A stretch of DNA of 64,000 nucleotides from Odontesthes bonariensis (taxonomy: Eukaryota; Chordata; Actinopteri; Atheriniformes; Atherinopsidae), in the NCBI RefSeq assembly GCF_027942865.1, contig NC_134520.1:3098501-3162500 (forward strand), written 5' to 3'. This document shows positions 46,301 to 56,040 of the stretch, piece by piece. Each line of letters opens with the position of its first letter. Position 1 is the first letter of the stretch. The position numbers were made by a program, and so were the translations under genes. A model generated the notes under the pieces. That model was not told the origin of the DNA. It saw only the letters and a list, made by a program, of their open reading frames with translations, and made no database searches.

Positions 46301-49300
46301 CTCAAGCCTGGACGGCAAAATCAATTGTTTTTCATCTCTTGGTACAGAGGAAGAAGGAGATGAAGAGAAAGATCCCAGAAAAATGGAGAGGAAAGAGAGG
46401 GAAAAAAGGCGAGATTCTGAAAGTCAACCTCCTCCCATCCCTGAAAAGGTGGAATTAGCAAAACATATCTCTTACTAAACCTATATAATAACATGCAATT
46501 TGTGTTACGCTCTCTCTTAGATTTCTTTGATTTTATACTGTAATGTTGGTGCAAACAAAGGCCAAAGCAAAATTCTTCTAATACACTGGTCCACAGTTTA
46601 TGTCTGAATAGAAATCAGTAAGGCTTAATCTAATTTCCAGATTGTTACTTTTTAGCCCACCAAACATTCAATCGTTTTGTTTAAATCTAGAGCATATTTT
46701 CTAATTGCTAATACTGTCTTTGTCACTTTTCCTACTGTTCTGAAATGCCTCCCAGCCAAAGACCTCGTCCTATGTAACTTTTCCAAAAGACTCACCCAAT
46801 GAGAGAAACTTACCTCCTCCTCCTGTGCCACCTCCTGTCCACAAGCCCATACATGGGCTGCCAGACAGAGCTGCAAGTCAAGGTACCTGCATTGAAAATA
46901 CGAGTTAACAGATAAAAACATCAGACTTTAGTCAAAATACATTCATTCAAAGAGATACGAGTCGTATGGAAAATGAAAAGTACATCTTCTCTCAATTCTA
47001 CGTTTTTTCGTATCAGGACATAATGAAATCAATTCATCCTTAGCAGGTCTTTAAATTAAATACAACTTAAGATTTACAAAAACTAAGACAACTGTAGTGG
47101 CGGTGTGTGAAAAACTAAGTACACCTCATGATTTATTAGCTTGTAGAGAAAGGAACTAATATTATCAGTCTTTCACAATGAATTTTGTCCCACTTTTCTT
47201 TACAACTTTGCTTCAGTTCATTGAGGTTTGCAGTCATCTGGTTATTCACAGCTCTCTTAAGGTTCCATCACAGCATTTCAATCAGGTTGAGGCCTGAATT
47301 TGGTTACCATTGTAACACCTTGATAATTTCCTTTCTCAGACATTCTGTTGGAGATTTGCTGCTGTGTTTGGGATCATTGTCCCGCAGCACGACCCAATTT
47401 CGGTCAAGCTGCGGATCTCAGATGGCTTCACATTTGACGCTAGAATATTAGAATATATTTTAAACCTTTGAATCCTTTTTGATTATTTACCTAATTGTAC
47501 TGTCATGAACTTTAACATTTAACATGCAAGCTGAGGCCTGTAGAGTCTGAGTTGTGTTTTTTTTTTTGCAGTTTCTCTGAGCATTTCACAGTCTGACAGT
47601 GGGGTGAACTTGCTGGGACGTCCACTCCTGGGAAGATTGCCAACTGTATTGAATGGTTTTCCTTTGTGAATAATCTCTCTCGCTGTAGAATGATGGAGCC
47701 CAAATTGTTTGGAAATGACCTTATAACCCTTCTCAGATTGATGGGCAGAAACAACTGCCTCTCTAAGATCATTGCTGATGTCTTTCCTCCTTGGCCCTGT
47801 GTTAATACACACCTGAATGCTCCACACCAAAAGACTACCAAAACTTGATTATCAGTTCTTTATCCTGTATTTACCTAATTTTTAGACCTGGTAAAGACCA
47901 GAAGAGTTTCATTATGTCCTGATATATAGAACCATAGCATAGAAAGAGGTTGCACTCGTAAACATCCTGAAATGGAACCTCATGAGATTATGAAACAGAA
48001 TCTGACACCCAAACAATGTCCTTTAGAGCACGACTCAGACAGTGACTCAACACAGAATCATTGAATCAGTATGGCTGTAGAGGTATGTTTTGTTTGGCTG
48101 GAAATAAGTATGGATGAGTGATAATGTGCTGCTGTATGTGCGGGCATATGGGACTGTGTAAGTCTGTGCAAGGAAGGAAAGGGAAAGTAGAGAAAATAGG
48201 AAACACTCATAACAGGAGTTCGACATGTGCTTTATATACCAGTTACTAAAGATGTTTCATACGTGCTGTTCAGGTGAAGAAGGGCTGAGACCTCAGGCAC
48301 CAGCAAAACCACAGAGGAACAGAAAGGCTATGTCCTGTGATGCAGGTACGATCAAATCTTTGATCAAATGATCAAAGCCGACAGCTTGTTGCAGTACAAC
48401 CCCATTTCGAAAAAAGTTTAGACACAATGTTCAATTTGAATCAAAATGAAACGCAACTAGTTGCACATCATTCGAACCCCAGTTTTGAACCAATGAAACC
48501 CCTAAATAGTTCAAGTGATACGGAGACAACATATCAAACGTTGACAAAGGCATTTAAAAGAACAGCATAAAAACAAGCAATTTAAAGAGAAAAAAATAGA
48601 ATAAAAATTAAAAACACAGTTAAAAGCAATCAAAGAAGAGGGGAAAAAGAAACTCAACCATAAGCACACCGAAAGAGTTTTTTTTTCACAGCAAAACCCT
48701 GAAAACATTTGGGAAAAAATGTCTATTGCTTTAGTTTTGAAAGCTTTTTTGTTTGTTTCATAATGCAAAACTTTGTAAATGCGTTAAGTGTCTGCACTGC
48801 AGCCAGGCTAGTTCAGCACCCGGACATTTTTACTAGTTTTGCCAACAGAAAATGTGCAAACGTTTTTGGAGATGGGGTTGTGTACATATTTGTGAATGGA
48901 ACTTGTGTATTGTTGATCTGTCTGTGAAGTGTCTATCTAATTGTTCATTTGTGTTTCCTGTCCTCACTGCACTCAGGCACTGAAAGGGAAAGCCCTAATA
49001 ACGTTGAGAAGCCCCCAAATCGCAAACCCCCCGTGAAAAAACCTAGGCTTCCACAAAACAGAAATAAGTCACTGGACTTGTCTGGTACACGTCTTTCTGT
49101 TTTTATGTGTTTGTGTGTGTGTCAGAAATGTTACAAAATGTGAGTCAATAGGTAAATCGGTTCTGACTGTATTGTTGGTAAATGTGGTCACGATATGCTA
49201 ATAATAAAAAGTGCTGTATCTGTAGCTCACAGCTCATCAGATATTAGCCATGATCAAACCAAAGTAATACCAACTATTTGTTTGTTTGGGTCCTGTTCCG

Positions 49301-49349
49301 TCTCACAGACAGCTTCAACTCAACACCTGGTCAGAGCGGGCTGTTGTGA
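22316..49349 (+). CDS. carmil3: CARMIL3: capping protein regulator and myosin 1 linker 3
   Basis: This scaffold binds and uncaps the actin capping protein at barbed ends, with PH-like, leucine-rich repeat, helical dimerisation and disordered capping-protein-binding parts. I joined 39 coding exons by GT-AG sites and phase (1,564 residues): 22316-22373, 24535-24629, 27360-27410, 27517-27576, 28415-28536, 28696-28790, 29096-29166, 29282-29355, 29429-29504, 29618-29706, 30142-30236, 30951-31037, 31559-31668, 31776-31853, 31972-32048, 32614-32718, 32862-32931, 33777-33858, 33985-34081, 34265-34319, 34819-34991, 35097-35165, 35563-35656, 37149-37247, 37328-37447, 37526-37639, 37716-37891, 38016-38103, 38200-38319, 41504-41570, 41942-42129, 42450-42529, 44562-44735, 45218-45416, 45510-46448, 46756-46882, 48274-48345, 48977-49084, 49309-49349. 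Paralogue choice: [33 protein letters not shown] and a C-terminal KAMSCDA follow vertebrate CARMIL3 rather than CARMIL1/2. It is longer than the human protein (about 1,370), mainly in exon 35. Confidence 0.93.
22374..24534 (+). other. carmil3: carmil3 intron 1
   Basis: A 2.2 kb intron. The ORF that runs from the ATG straight through the donor to about 22801 is intron read-through. The first 600 bases are relatively CpG-rich (GCGCGC, CGCGCGG words near 22430-22490 and 22895) and may hold regulatory sequence. No repeat recognised. Confidence 0.5.
24630..27359 (+). other. carmil3: carmil3 intron 2
   Basis: A 2.7 kb intron. Several 60-120 codon ORFs occur (for example 26421-26774), but none resembles a known protein and none has supporting splice context. 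Nothing else recognised. Confidence 0.5.
29723..29758. repeat. Perfect 14-bp inverted repeat (hairpin) beside carmil3 exon 10 donor
   Basis: ATAAACTTAATCAG at 29723-29736 is the exact reverse complement of CTGATTAAGTTTAT at 29745-29758, separated by eight bases. It starts 16 bases after the last base of exon 10. Confidence 0.9.
33966..33979 (+). repeat. carmil3: (TG)n tract replacing the polypyrimidine tract of carmil3 exon 19
   Basis: TGTGTGTGTGTGTT runs directly into the GACAG acceptor at 33984. There is no conventional pyrimidine run between it and the exon. Confidence 0.85.
35820..36275 (+). mobile_element. LINE 3' end with ORF2 C-terminal remnant, in carmil3 intron 23
   Basis: A 75-codon open stretch (35825-36052) ends in the segment [21 protein letters not shown] then [13 protein letters not shown], the typical C-terminus of L2/Rex-type LINE reverse-transcriptase proteins in fish. 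It is followed by a 3' UTR with long T/A runs, GCACTTTGAATTGCC and CTCTATAAATAAAATTGCC, and a short TTGCC repeat tail (36250-36275). It is a 5'-truncated copy inserted in the sense orientation. Confidence 0.8.
37149..38319 (+). other. carmil3: carmil3 exons 24-29: helical (dimerisation) domain
   Basis: Residues about 662-900 are predicted to be helical. They include the family segments [52 protein letters not shown] and [19 protein letters not shown], matching the helical domain that dimerises CARMIL proteins. Five short introns separate the exons, and the 3.2 kb intron that follows marks the change to the disordered tail. Confidence 0.82.
38320..41503 (+). other. carmil3: carmil3 intron 29 (largest intron)
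   Basis: A 3.2 kb intron separating the folded domains from the disordered tail. Apart from the repeat fragment at about 40.4-40.95 kb and a C tract at 41270-41280, I see nothing structured. A minus-strand ORF at 38373-38714 lacks family resemblance. Confidence 0.5.
40395..40960. repeat. Partial copy of the 11.8-13.4 kb element family
   Basis: GATGGCAGCAACACGCTCAAAA, CAGCTGCTCAGCAGTCCC and GACTGCAGGCGGGCCAGTCAA follow the same order as the body of the element at 11848-13440 (which has CAGCTGCTCAACAGTCCG and GGATTGCAGGCAGATGAGTCC). The terminal repeats are missing, so it is truncated at both ends. Confidence 0.6.
42530..44561 (+). other. carmil3: carmil3 intron 32
   Basis: A 2.0 kb intron with no recognised element apart from the TG tract near its 3' end (44511-44534). 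Confidence 0.5.
44511..44534 (+). repeat. carmil3: (TG)n tract upstream of carmil3 exon 33
   Basis: TCTGTGTGTATGTGTGTGTGTGTG lies 27 bases before the acceptor of exon 33 (174 bases, 58 codons, phase 2 on both sides). Confidence 0.9.
47011..47924 (-). mobile_element. Internally deleted Tc1-like element with perfect inverted repeats
   Basis: TATCAGGACATAATGAAA at 47011-47028 is repeated exactly inverted at 47907-47924. Both ends are TA, the Tc1 target. Read on the minus strand, the left part (47830-47519) keeps the N-terminal DNA-binding region of a Tc1 transposase ([23 protein letters not shown] then [20 protein letters not shown]). The region around 47190-47420 matches its C-terminal half. 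The central catalytic coding is deleted, so at 914 bp it is non-autonomous. It sits in carmil3 intron 36, opposite to the gene. Confidence 0.88.
48274..49349 (+). other. carmil3: carmil3 exons 37-39: basic C-terminus
   Basis: Three short exons encode a Lys/Arg/Pro-rich end ([14 protein letters not shown], then [19 protein letters not shown] and [17 protein letters not shown]). This lines up with the human CARMIL3 terminus, which also has a PKRTRRAQSCD-type segment. All junctions are phase 1. Stop TGA is at 49347-49349. Confidence 0.82.
48394..48885. mobile_element. 0.49-kb inverted-repeat element in carmil3 intron 37
   Basis: GTACAACCCCATTTCGAAAAAAGTTT (left) pairs with AAACGTTTTTGGAGATGGGGTTGTGTAC (right) as imperfect inverted repeats. 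The ACAACCCC start and the internal ACAACATATCAAA word tie it to the same broad family as the element at 11848. It has no coding sequence. Confidence 0.7.
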
Positions 49350-49920
49350 TGCCCGAGGACTTCCTCTGACGCCATCCGGCCAGAGTTGTCAATAAAACTG
49401 TGGAGAATTTCATCCAACAATGAAACAAAGAGCGCAGACGGGGGAGAAAACGTCGACATGGCAGACATCATGAGGCACCAGTCACCTGTTTTCTTTCAAA
49501 CTCTCACTTTTCTCACCTCTACATCCCAAATAAGTTCCCTGTCTTTTGTCCCCCTTTCACATGAAAACTCTTTTTGTGGCTACGGTGTTTTAACAGTATT
49601 TGCTACTTTAGAAAAACCCATGTGATCATCGTTGTGTGTGTCGGTGGACAGCGGGCCGAGTGCTCGAGCGTCGTGGCTTTGCTAGACAGAAGAAAAAGTG
49701 TCTTTATTAGAATGTGGTTTCTTAAATCTGCAATGCTTTTGATCGCTGATACAGTCATTGCCTTGACTGACACTTGAAAATGAGTTGCTTCTTTTCGAGT
49801 GAAACTTGATGATTTATATCTAGTTTTGCTTTCAGGAACTGAAAGGTAATATATTTTATAGAGAAAATAAATATTATGTATGAGCACCCTCACTGTATAA
49901 ATAAAACACAAATGAAAAAA
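49350..49920 (+). promoter_or_regulatory. carmil3: carmil3 3' UTR with polyadenylation signals
   Basis: About 550 bases of 3' UTR follow the stop. Two AATAAA signals are present, at 49866-49871 and 49900-49905, followed by an A-rich stretch and TTGTTTTTC, a plausible cleavage region near 49920. Confidence 0.6.
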
Positions 49921-52479
49921 CAACTGACTTGTTTTTCTTATTTTTTTCTATTAGTAGCAAAATAATGATGGTATCACTTTATATTATGTTACATTATTAA
50001 TATTTGGTGCTGTTTATTAGCGGACCAGTTGACCATGTGAAATTTGGTGCTTTTATTACAGTATAGTAAACTAAACATTTGTAGGCTCTTGGCTGTTGGT
50101 AAGCCAATGCAAATAAGGAAGGTGGATAACCTGATACAATTGATGTTGTAACTCAGTGGAGGAATTTCTAACAAACTTGCAATTAATATTATGAAGTTAA
50201 CCTTGGTCCTCTGTGATTTGGGCTTTGCAGCCTTCATATATTTGTTTTACAGCTCCAAACAGACACACTTTATTGGAAAAATCCATTAAAATCCCAATCT
50301 GCTCAGCCCCAAACAGCAAAGTGAGTTATTAGTCTGGGAACTTGCTGTAACAAAAGCAGGGTTAAAACTGCACTGATTTCCATCTGTGGCCATAAACACA
50401 AGTCAAAATTGATGCTAATTTTGCCCCACAAGTTGTCTTCATGACAGCTCTGTGTTGGACTTGTTTATGCTGCCCCCATGTGGTGAGAATATATTACTGC
50501 AGGGAGCTGATTATTGGAAAACTGTAATTACTGCTAATTAGTGAAATTATCTTTTAATTATCACATGATGATCCTAAGAAAGAAAAAATCCTCATCTACG
50601 ACCAAGGTTCTGCAACAAACACCAAACTGTCTGGTTTAATTTCCTGGCTCACAGGTGGATGTTACCTACTCAACTTTAAAAATAAAAAAAAAGCCCACTC
50701 TAGTTCCCATGGCAATGTCGTGTAGTTACAAGTCAAAGAATATGAAACAGCAGGGGGCGACTGATCCCTACAGATGAGGCAATCACTACGCTTCACAGAA
50801 ACACACACATTATTTGAACAGAGAGGCAGTCTCACAGGTTGTCATTAGCAACCGTACTCTGACCTTTTTTCCAAAGATGCTAAAATGAGTCACGTACCAG
50901 TACAAATGCAGCCACGCAGAGATGAAATCTTTGCTTGCAGTTTGTTGAAATTAAGATAAAGCTGCTGTTTTCCTAATGAGATTTTCAATGGGCAAACAGC
51001 CTTTGGGGAAATGCTAAGTATTTCAGTGGACTTAGATTCATAGCGTTAGTAAAATCTTGCACATGTATATTTTTTTCAGTTTTATCAGTGAACGTCTGTA
51101 GCTTACCTCAAAACTCCACCAGAAGGCCATGGCTGCTTGGACAAACTGAATGTACAATATGAACTTAAATTTAACTCATCGATCACCAGGCTTTCATATC
51201 GCTTTCCAGATACATATCAAGTCATCCACTTCTTGCCAAGTCATTCTCTTCTGCCTAAGCAACACCTGAATTTCTCCCGAAGCAGTTTAACATATTAAAC
51301 TGTGATTTATGGTGAGATTAGAGGCAGTACATTTTCAGCCTTTGTAACTATGACTTCATAACGGTGCGGTGATAAATGACCCTGTTCTGGGTCGAACTTT
51401 TACACCCACTCCACCTCAAATGTGATGCAGAATCCACATTTCTATCCCCCGGACTAATGTACCCACTTCCACCTGTGAAAAAATCAGCAGCTTTAATGGA
51501 TTTAATGCCAGAAAGGTTCATCTAAGAGAAAAATGAGGAAAATATGAATAATCTAATATATTCAGTTATCCATCAATATTATCATTATAATTTCTTTGTG
51601 CCAAAACTACAATTTTACTATAAGTTGGTTGCATTTAAAGATTTTTTTTTCCCACAATCTCACACACGAACTTTAAAATGAAACGTACATTAAGTGTCAC
51701 GCCGCCGTTATCGAGGCCAAATTGCCCCGTGTTCTTTGCGGCTGATGTGAAGATACATCAGACGGCATAGGGGGCATCCGAGCACATCTTACTCTTCGCA
51801 TCATTCTTATGCTTGTTACCAGGCAACATGATCACATAAAAGCCAAGAGAAGAGAGGAGCTAGAGAGAGAACGTGTGGGTAGACAAAAAAGATGCATGAA
51901 CATAGAAGGATGCAGGCAGTCCAAAGAAATGTGCAGGATTGTGGTCACACAATACCTCCGCGCACCCCCCTCTCCAACTAAACCCAAATACTCTGCTCTT
52001 CCTCCTGAGTTGAGGTGGGATCCAGCCATAGCGAGTAAAAAAAAGCCTCTGTGGTCTCTCAGTACATGTTTTAATGCTGAAGAATAAAAGAATAAAACTT
52101 ACATACAGTGCACGTATTAAATTAAAACGTGGTCCGTGGTGTCAGAGTGGCAGTTAGATGGAAAATTACTCATGAAAGCAGGCAACGATAAGATGCAGCA
52201 TAATCTAATGTAATTACAAGCATGTCTATAAAAGGTCATAAGTGGACTGTCTGGAAAGGTTGTCATGGGAACTGTCTCTCTTACAAGCAACAGATGCCAA
52301 AGATGCCCAGATGCCAAAAGGGGACTCGGAGTGGAGACAGTTTGGGACAAACAACACAAAACCTGCACTGACACCAGTTACTGCCCATGAACATGGTCTG
52401 ATTCTATTCAATTAGAAGCATGAGCAGCTTTCACAGTCTTAAAACCACATAATTGCGCTTACAGTACTGCACAAAGAAG
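49921..52479. other. Intergenic DNA downstream of carmil3
   Basis: No gene found. A 92-codon ORF at 51809-52087 is Arg/Lys-rich but resembles nothing I know and lacks splice or codon evidence. In human this interval holds a copine gene (CPNE6), but no C2-domain or VWA coding was seen here. Confidence 0.5.
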
Positions 52480-52690
52480 ACTCCTGACCTCAACATTATT
52501 AGAGCAGTGTGAGACCATCTTGACAGAGAACAGAACAAAAGGCAGCCCACATCCAAAGAAGAGTCAAAGAATGTCCTTTAGGAGGTCAGAAGAACTATTC
52601 CTGAAGACTATCTAAAGATATTACAAGAAAACTTGTCTAAGAGGGTTCAGCCTGTGTTGAAACTGAAGACGATTATGACATAGCCTACAA
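52480..52690 (+). mobile_element. Tc1-like transposase C-terminal relic
   Basis: The conceptual reading is PDLNIIRAV, stop, DHLDREQNKRQPTSKEESKN, then RRTIPEDYLKILQENLSKRV. This is the usual C-terminal end of a fish Tc1 transposase, with in-frame stops. Neither terminal repeat was found, so it is a fragment. Confidence 0.75.
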
Positions 52691-52744
52691 GGACATCAAA
52701 ATTGTTTCTTTTATTTTTATTTCTATTTATTGTTGCCTTATATA

Positions 52745-53215
52745 CTTAAGCCTGATTCTTACTCGGCGCAACCGCGCAACTGTTCTGGCTCGAGAACCAT
52801 TAATGACGTCATCGAAAGCGCCAGCCCCTTCACAGTTCCTTCAGCTCATAAGCGCAGTTTGCGCCGAGTATGCGTCACATTTGCAGTTCTCTCCAGACCA
52901 GCGGGCGTCACTGTTGAGGAAACAAGCTGAAAAGCATACGAAGAAAGCATACACAATGCCACCTGTGGTGTCACGTCAGCAGAGGCTGGCACATCTGATG
53001 CGGATGCGGAATGAATTTACTCTGGGTGTAGAACTGTATATGTATCTCAGAGCTAAGCGGCTGCGGCAAAAACAGAAGAGAAGGTGGAATGTTCGTCCTT
53101 TGCAACAAGACGAACTTTGTCAAACGTTGTCAAGGACAACGTTGTCCCAGTGTAACTTCATAGACGTGTCGTTCAAATATATGTTTGCGCTTCAATAAAT
53201 AGCTGTGCCTATATA
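52745..53215 (+). mobile_element. PIF/Harbinger-type element fragment with N-terminal ORF
   Basis: The ORF starts at an ATG at 52803 and runs to 53198 (131 residues). It ends with KRRWNVRPLQQDELCQ, which matches the RRxWVRPxxxxR signature that opens PIF/Harbinger nucleases (HARBI1 family). The DDE catalytic part is absent. The GC-rich first 60 bases (CGGCGCAACCGCGCAAC) look like the element's left end. An AATAAA lies at about 53194. A host gene derived from such an element is possible but unsupported. Confidence 0.6.
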
Positions 53216-56023
53216 TAATGAAAAGGAGTGGCGGATCGAGACCTTTTCAAAATTTTGTAACTATACTTCACATAACTGATATATAACTTTTCCACGGCTA
53301 TGTACACAGAAAAATGTTCCTCCCAAATATGCAAGCTGTTGGAAATTTCCTTGCAGCTGAAAACGTGTCATTAAACCTGTGGGATCAATACATTTGATTG
53401 ACTTGTTTGTGTGACATTAAGAATGACAGTAAAAATATCCTAATCCCGCAAGAGGATGAAGGCGGGAGAGAAGAATCAGAGCAACTACGTGGGTAAGGAA
53501 GGAGGGAGGGGGGAATGTATTAACAGATTTAGTGTCATCTCTCAGTCTGGGAGAGCGGCCAAAGTATCGACCACCTTAATCCGTTCATCCCTCTCTTCCT
53601 CCTCCTCCTCCTCCCAGACCACATCTCTTGTCTCTCTGTCTGCTGCCACCCCAGATTTCCACCTCCGCTCATCTGTGATATATTTTTTTGTAAGATTAAA
53701 GTCGTCTAATACATGTGTTTGTTCGTATGATCAGTGTTGCCATGAGATTTTGCGCTCTTGGACACTTTAAGCTGTCTGCTTTAGAGCCTTCCACCTAAAC
53801 ATCTGCCATAACTGTGGCTGCACAAGAACTATACAAATAATGTAGGTGTTCCATTTGTGCGGAAAATGAAGCTTTTAGTTTATTTACTAATGACCTGAAT
53901 GGTGTACGTGAATAAAAATGTAACCCCTCTTATGTGACAGGCATTCGAGCATAATGTGCATGAACAGTATTGAGAACCTCGACAATATTACCTCAAATTT
54001 TCCAAACAAATTCTTGGCTTGCTTATGGCAAACCTCATCAGATGATCACGATTACACACTTAGATACTCATGTTTACTTGCAGCAGCGGCATATGAAGGG
54101 AAATCAACGATGATAAGAGTGTTCATTGATCTGAAGTGGGTGTGGATGATAAGATTCGGGGTGGGTGAGGTAATAGCAGGAGTACTGACAGCTTATGTGT
54201 ATATTACAGACGGTTTATGTAGGCATGGGTATCTGTTAATCTGACACAAGTTTGAGGGGGGAGAATCAGCGCTAATCCCATGACTAGCCTGATAAGTCCA
54301 CTCACAATGAGACCCCACGTGTGGACAGCATAAGTAAACACACTCATGCGCATGCATACACACACAGACACACAAACAACAAAGTCATGAGTGAGATGGT
54401 CTGTCATGAAAATCAATTAAAGCCATTAAATAGCTTAAGAAGTATAAAAATTATAATCTTGAAGCTGCACAAGGTCAGTCTGACTTAAGCGGCCAACTGA
54501 AAGCTTAACAGTTGAAGTCATAGATTACATGCCTGTTATAAAAACACAAAGATTACAATAGCTTGGAAAAGGAGCCTAAATTATATTGTTCCTTGAACAG
54601 TGTTCCTTGAGAAGGGATGACAAAGAATATTTTAGTTAACATTCATCATAATAAGCACTTTACAGCAAGCTACATTAATTTTGTTCTCTGATTACACTGT
54701 CTTCGGTACAGCATGACAGGAAAGAAAAACGCACAGCCATGAGCCATGCTGCTGATATTACAGTAATATTTCAAGTTGAAGGCAAAATGCAAACTCCTCA
54801 TATTTCCAGGTAACATTTAATGAGTTCTTGCTAAGAAATGACGACTCGAATAAAAAGCCAAAACACAGCAAGTTCATATTTAATGGTAAATGAAGACAAT
54901 TTTAAAAGTTTAGAAAAAATTCTGACCATTTTACGTCTTACTTTTCTATAACAATTACTGTACCATAGAATATATGAATGGTAAAATGGGTAAAAAATGG
55001 CATGGCAAAAATCTAGCTAGCTGTAGACTTAAGCTGAAACCAAACTCTTTATTCACATTTTTCCGGCTTCCTAACATCTGAAGACTCATTGTGGTGCCCG
55101 TGTGTCTTATGAATTGAAACATATTACAAGACCAACAGCTACATTTTAAATTATTGAAGAGAAAAAGAAGAGCACGATAAAGTAGTTTTGCTAAAAGTCA
55201 ACTCACAGTGCTAAGCAGTGCAGCACTACTAGCTGCTGTTTGTGGAGCCTTTCACTCAGTCAAAAAAAGGTTTCACACAACTTGTCTTTTACACCACGGG
55301 CCAAAGACCTTTCAAAGTTATTCAGTCTTTAAAGTTAATCTTCTTTAAATGTATGTTTATTTCTGCTCATTTCTTTATTATTATTATCATTATCATTTTG
55401 AGTTTATTCTGAAAATGCACGTCTCTGACTCCAATTTGGGTTTTTTTGTTTTGTTTTTTTGGCCCTAATATGCCATCATAAAGCATAGTCATTAGCTTCT
55501 GTATGCAAAATATTAAACAGAAAAACTTTACATGGTACTCGAACTACTGCTTGGCACTTCAATGACATACAGATCATTAAAGGATATATTGTACATTCAA
55601 CACATTAGGCTAATTAGTACTGAAAATACTCATTTATTACTAACGAGGTATAACTACCCTTTATCATGTCATAAAGGTTGGTTTTATTTAATTCTGTATT
55701 CGAAAACAATAACTATGATATCTCTCTGCAGCTGAGCTTTCATGTAAGAATTGTCCCAAAATCAAAGGGTTAGTGGGTATCTGGTTTGATACGTCTGCGT
55801 TACTCCAATAACCTCCTCTTATTCAAACCATTTGACAAGATTATTTAAGTACTTTATCATTTGTAAGTAGACCCACTGGATTAGACAAGTTGATAGAAAT
55901 TAAACTTTTTTTTTTTCTTTTATGATTATGAGGCCCTGTCATTATGTCTTCTCTCACCGCTGCGTCACTCCTGTGGGTGTGTGTGATCTGTGAGTGAGTA
56001 AAGAGTGAAGAAGACTGCGAAAA

Positions 56024-56040
56024 GGGGGGGAGGGAGGGGG
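56024..56040 (+). repeat. G-tract with quadruplex potential
   Basis: A run of seven G, then A, GGG, A and GGGGG, immediately followed by CCCC (56041-56044). Confidence 0.8.

Larger units (their letters stand above)
41504..46882 (+). other. carmil3: carmil3 exons 30-36: CPI motif and disordered tail
   Basis: Exon 31 carries the capping-protein interaction (CPI) motif at residues 962-978 ([17 protein letters not shown]), fitting LxHxTxxRP(K/R), just after [12 protein letters not shown]. Exon 33 adds a basic patch ([14 protein letters not shown]). Exon 35 is a single 939-base exon (residues 1137-1449) whose first 130 codons are an Arg/Asp/Glu/Trp repeat region. Exon 36 has a Pro-rich stretch ([13 protein letters not shown]) that could bind SH3 or profilin-type partners. 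Confidence 0.83.
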
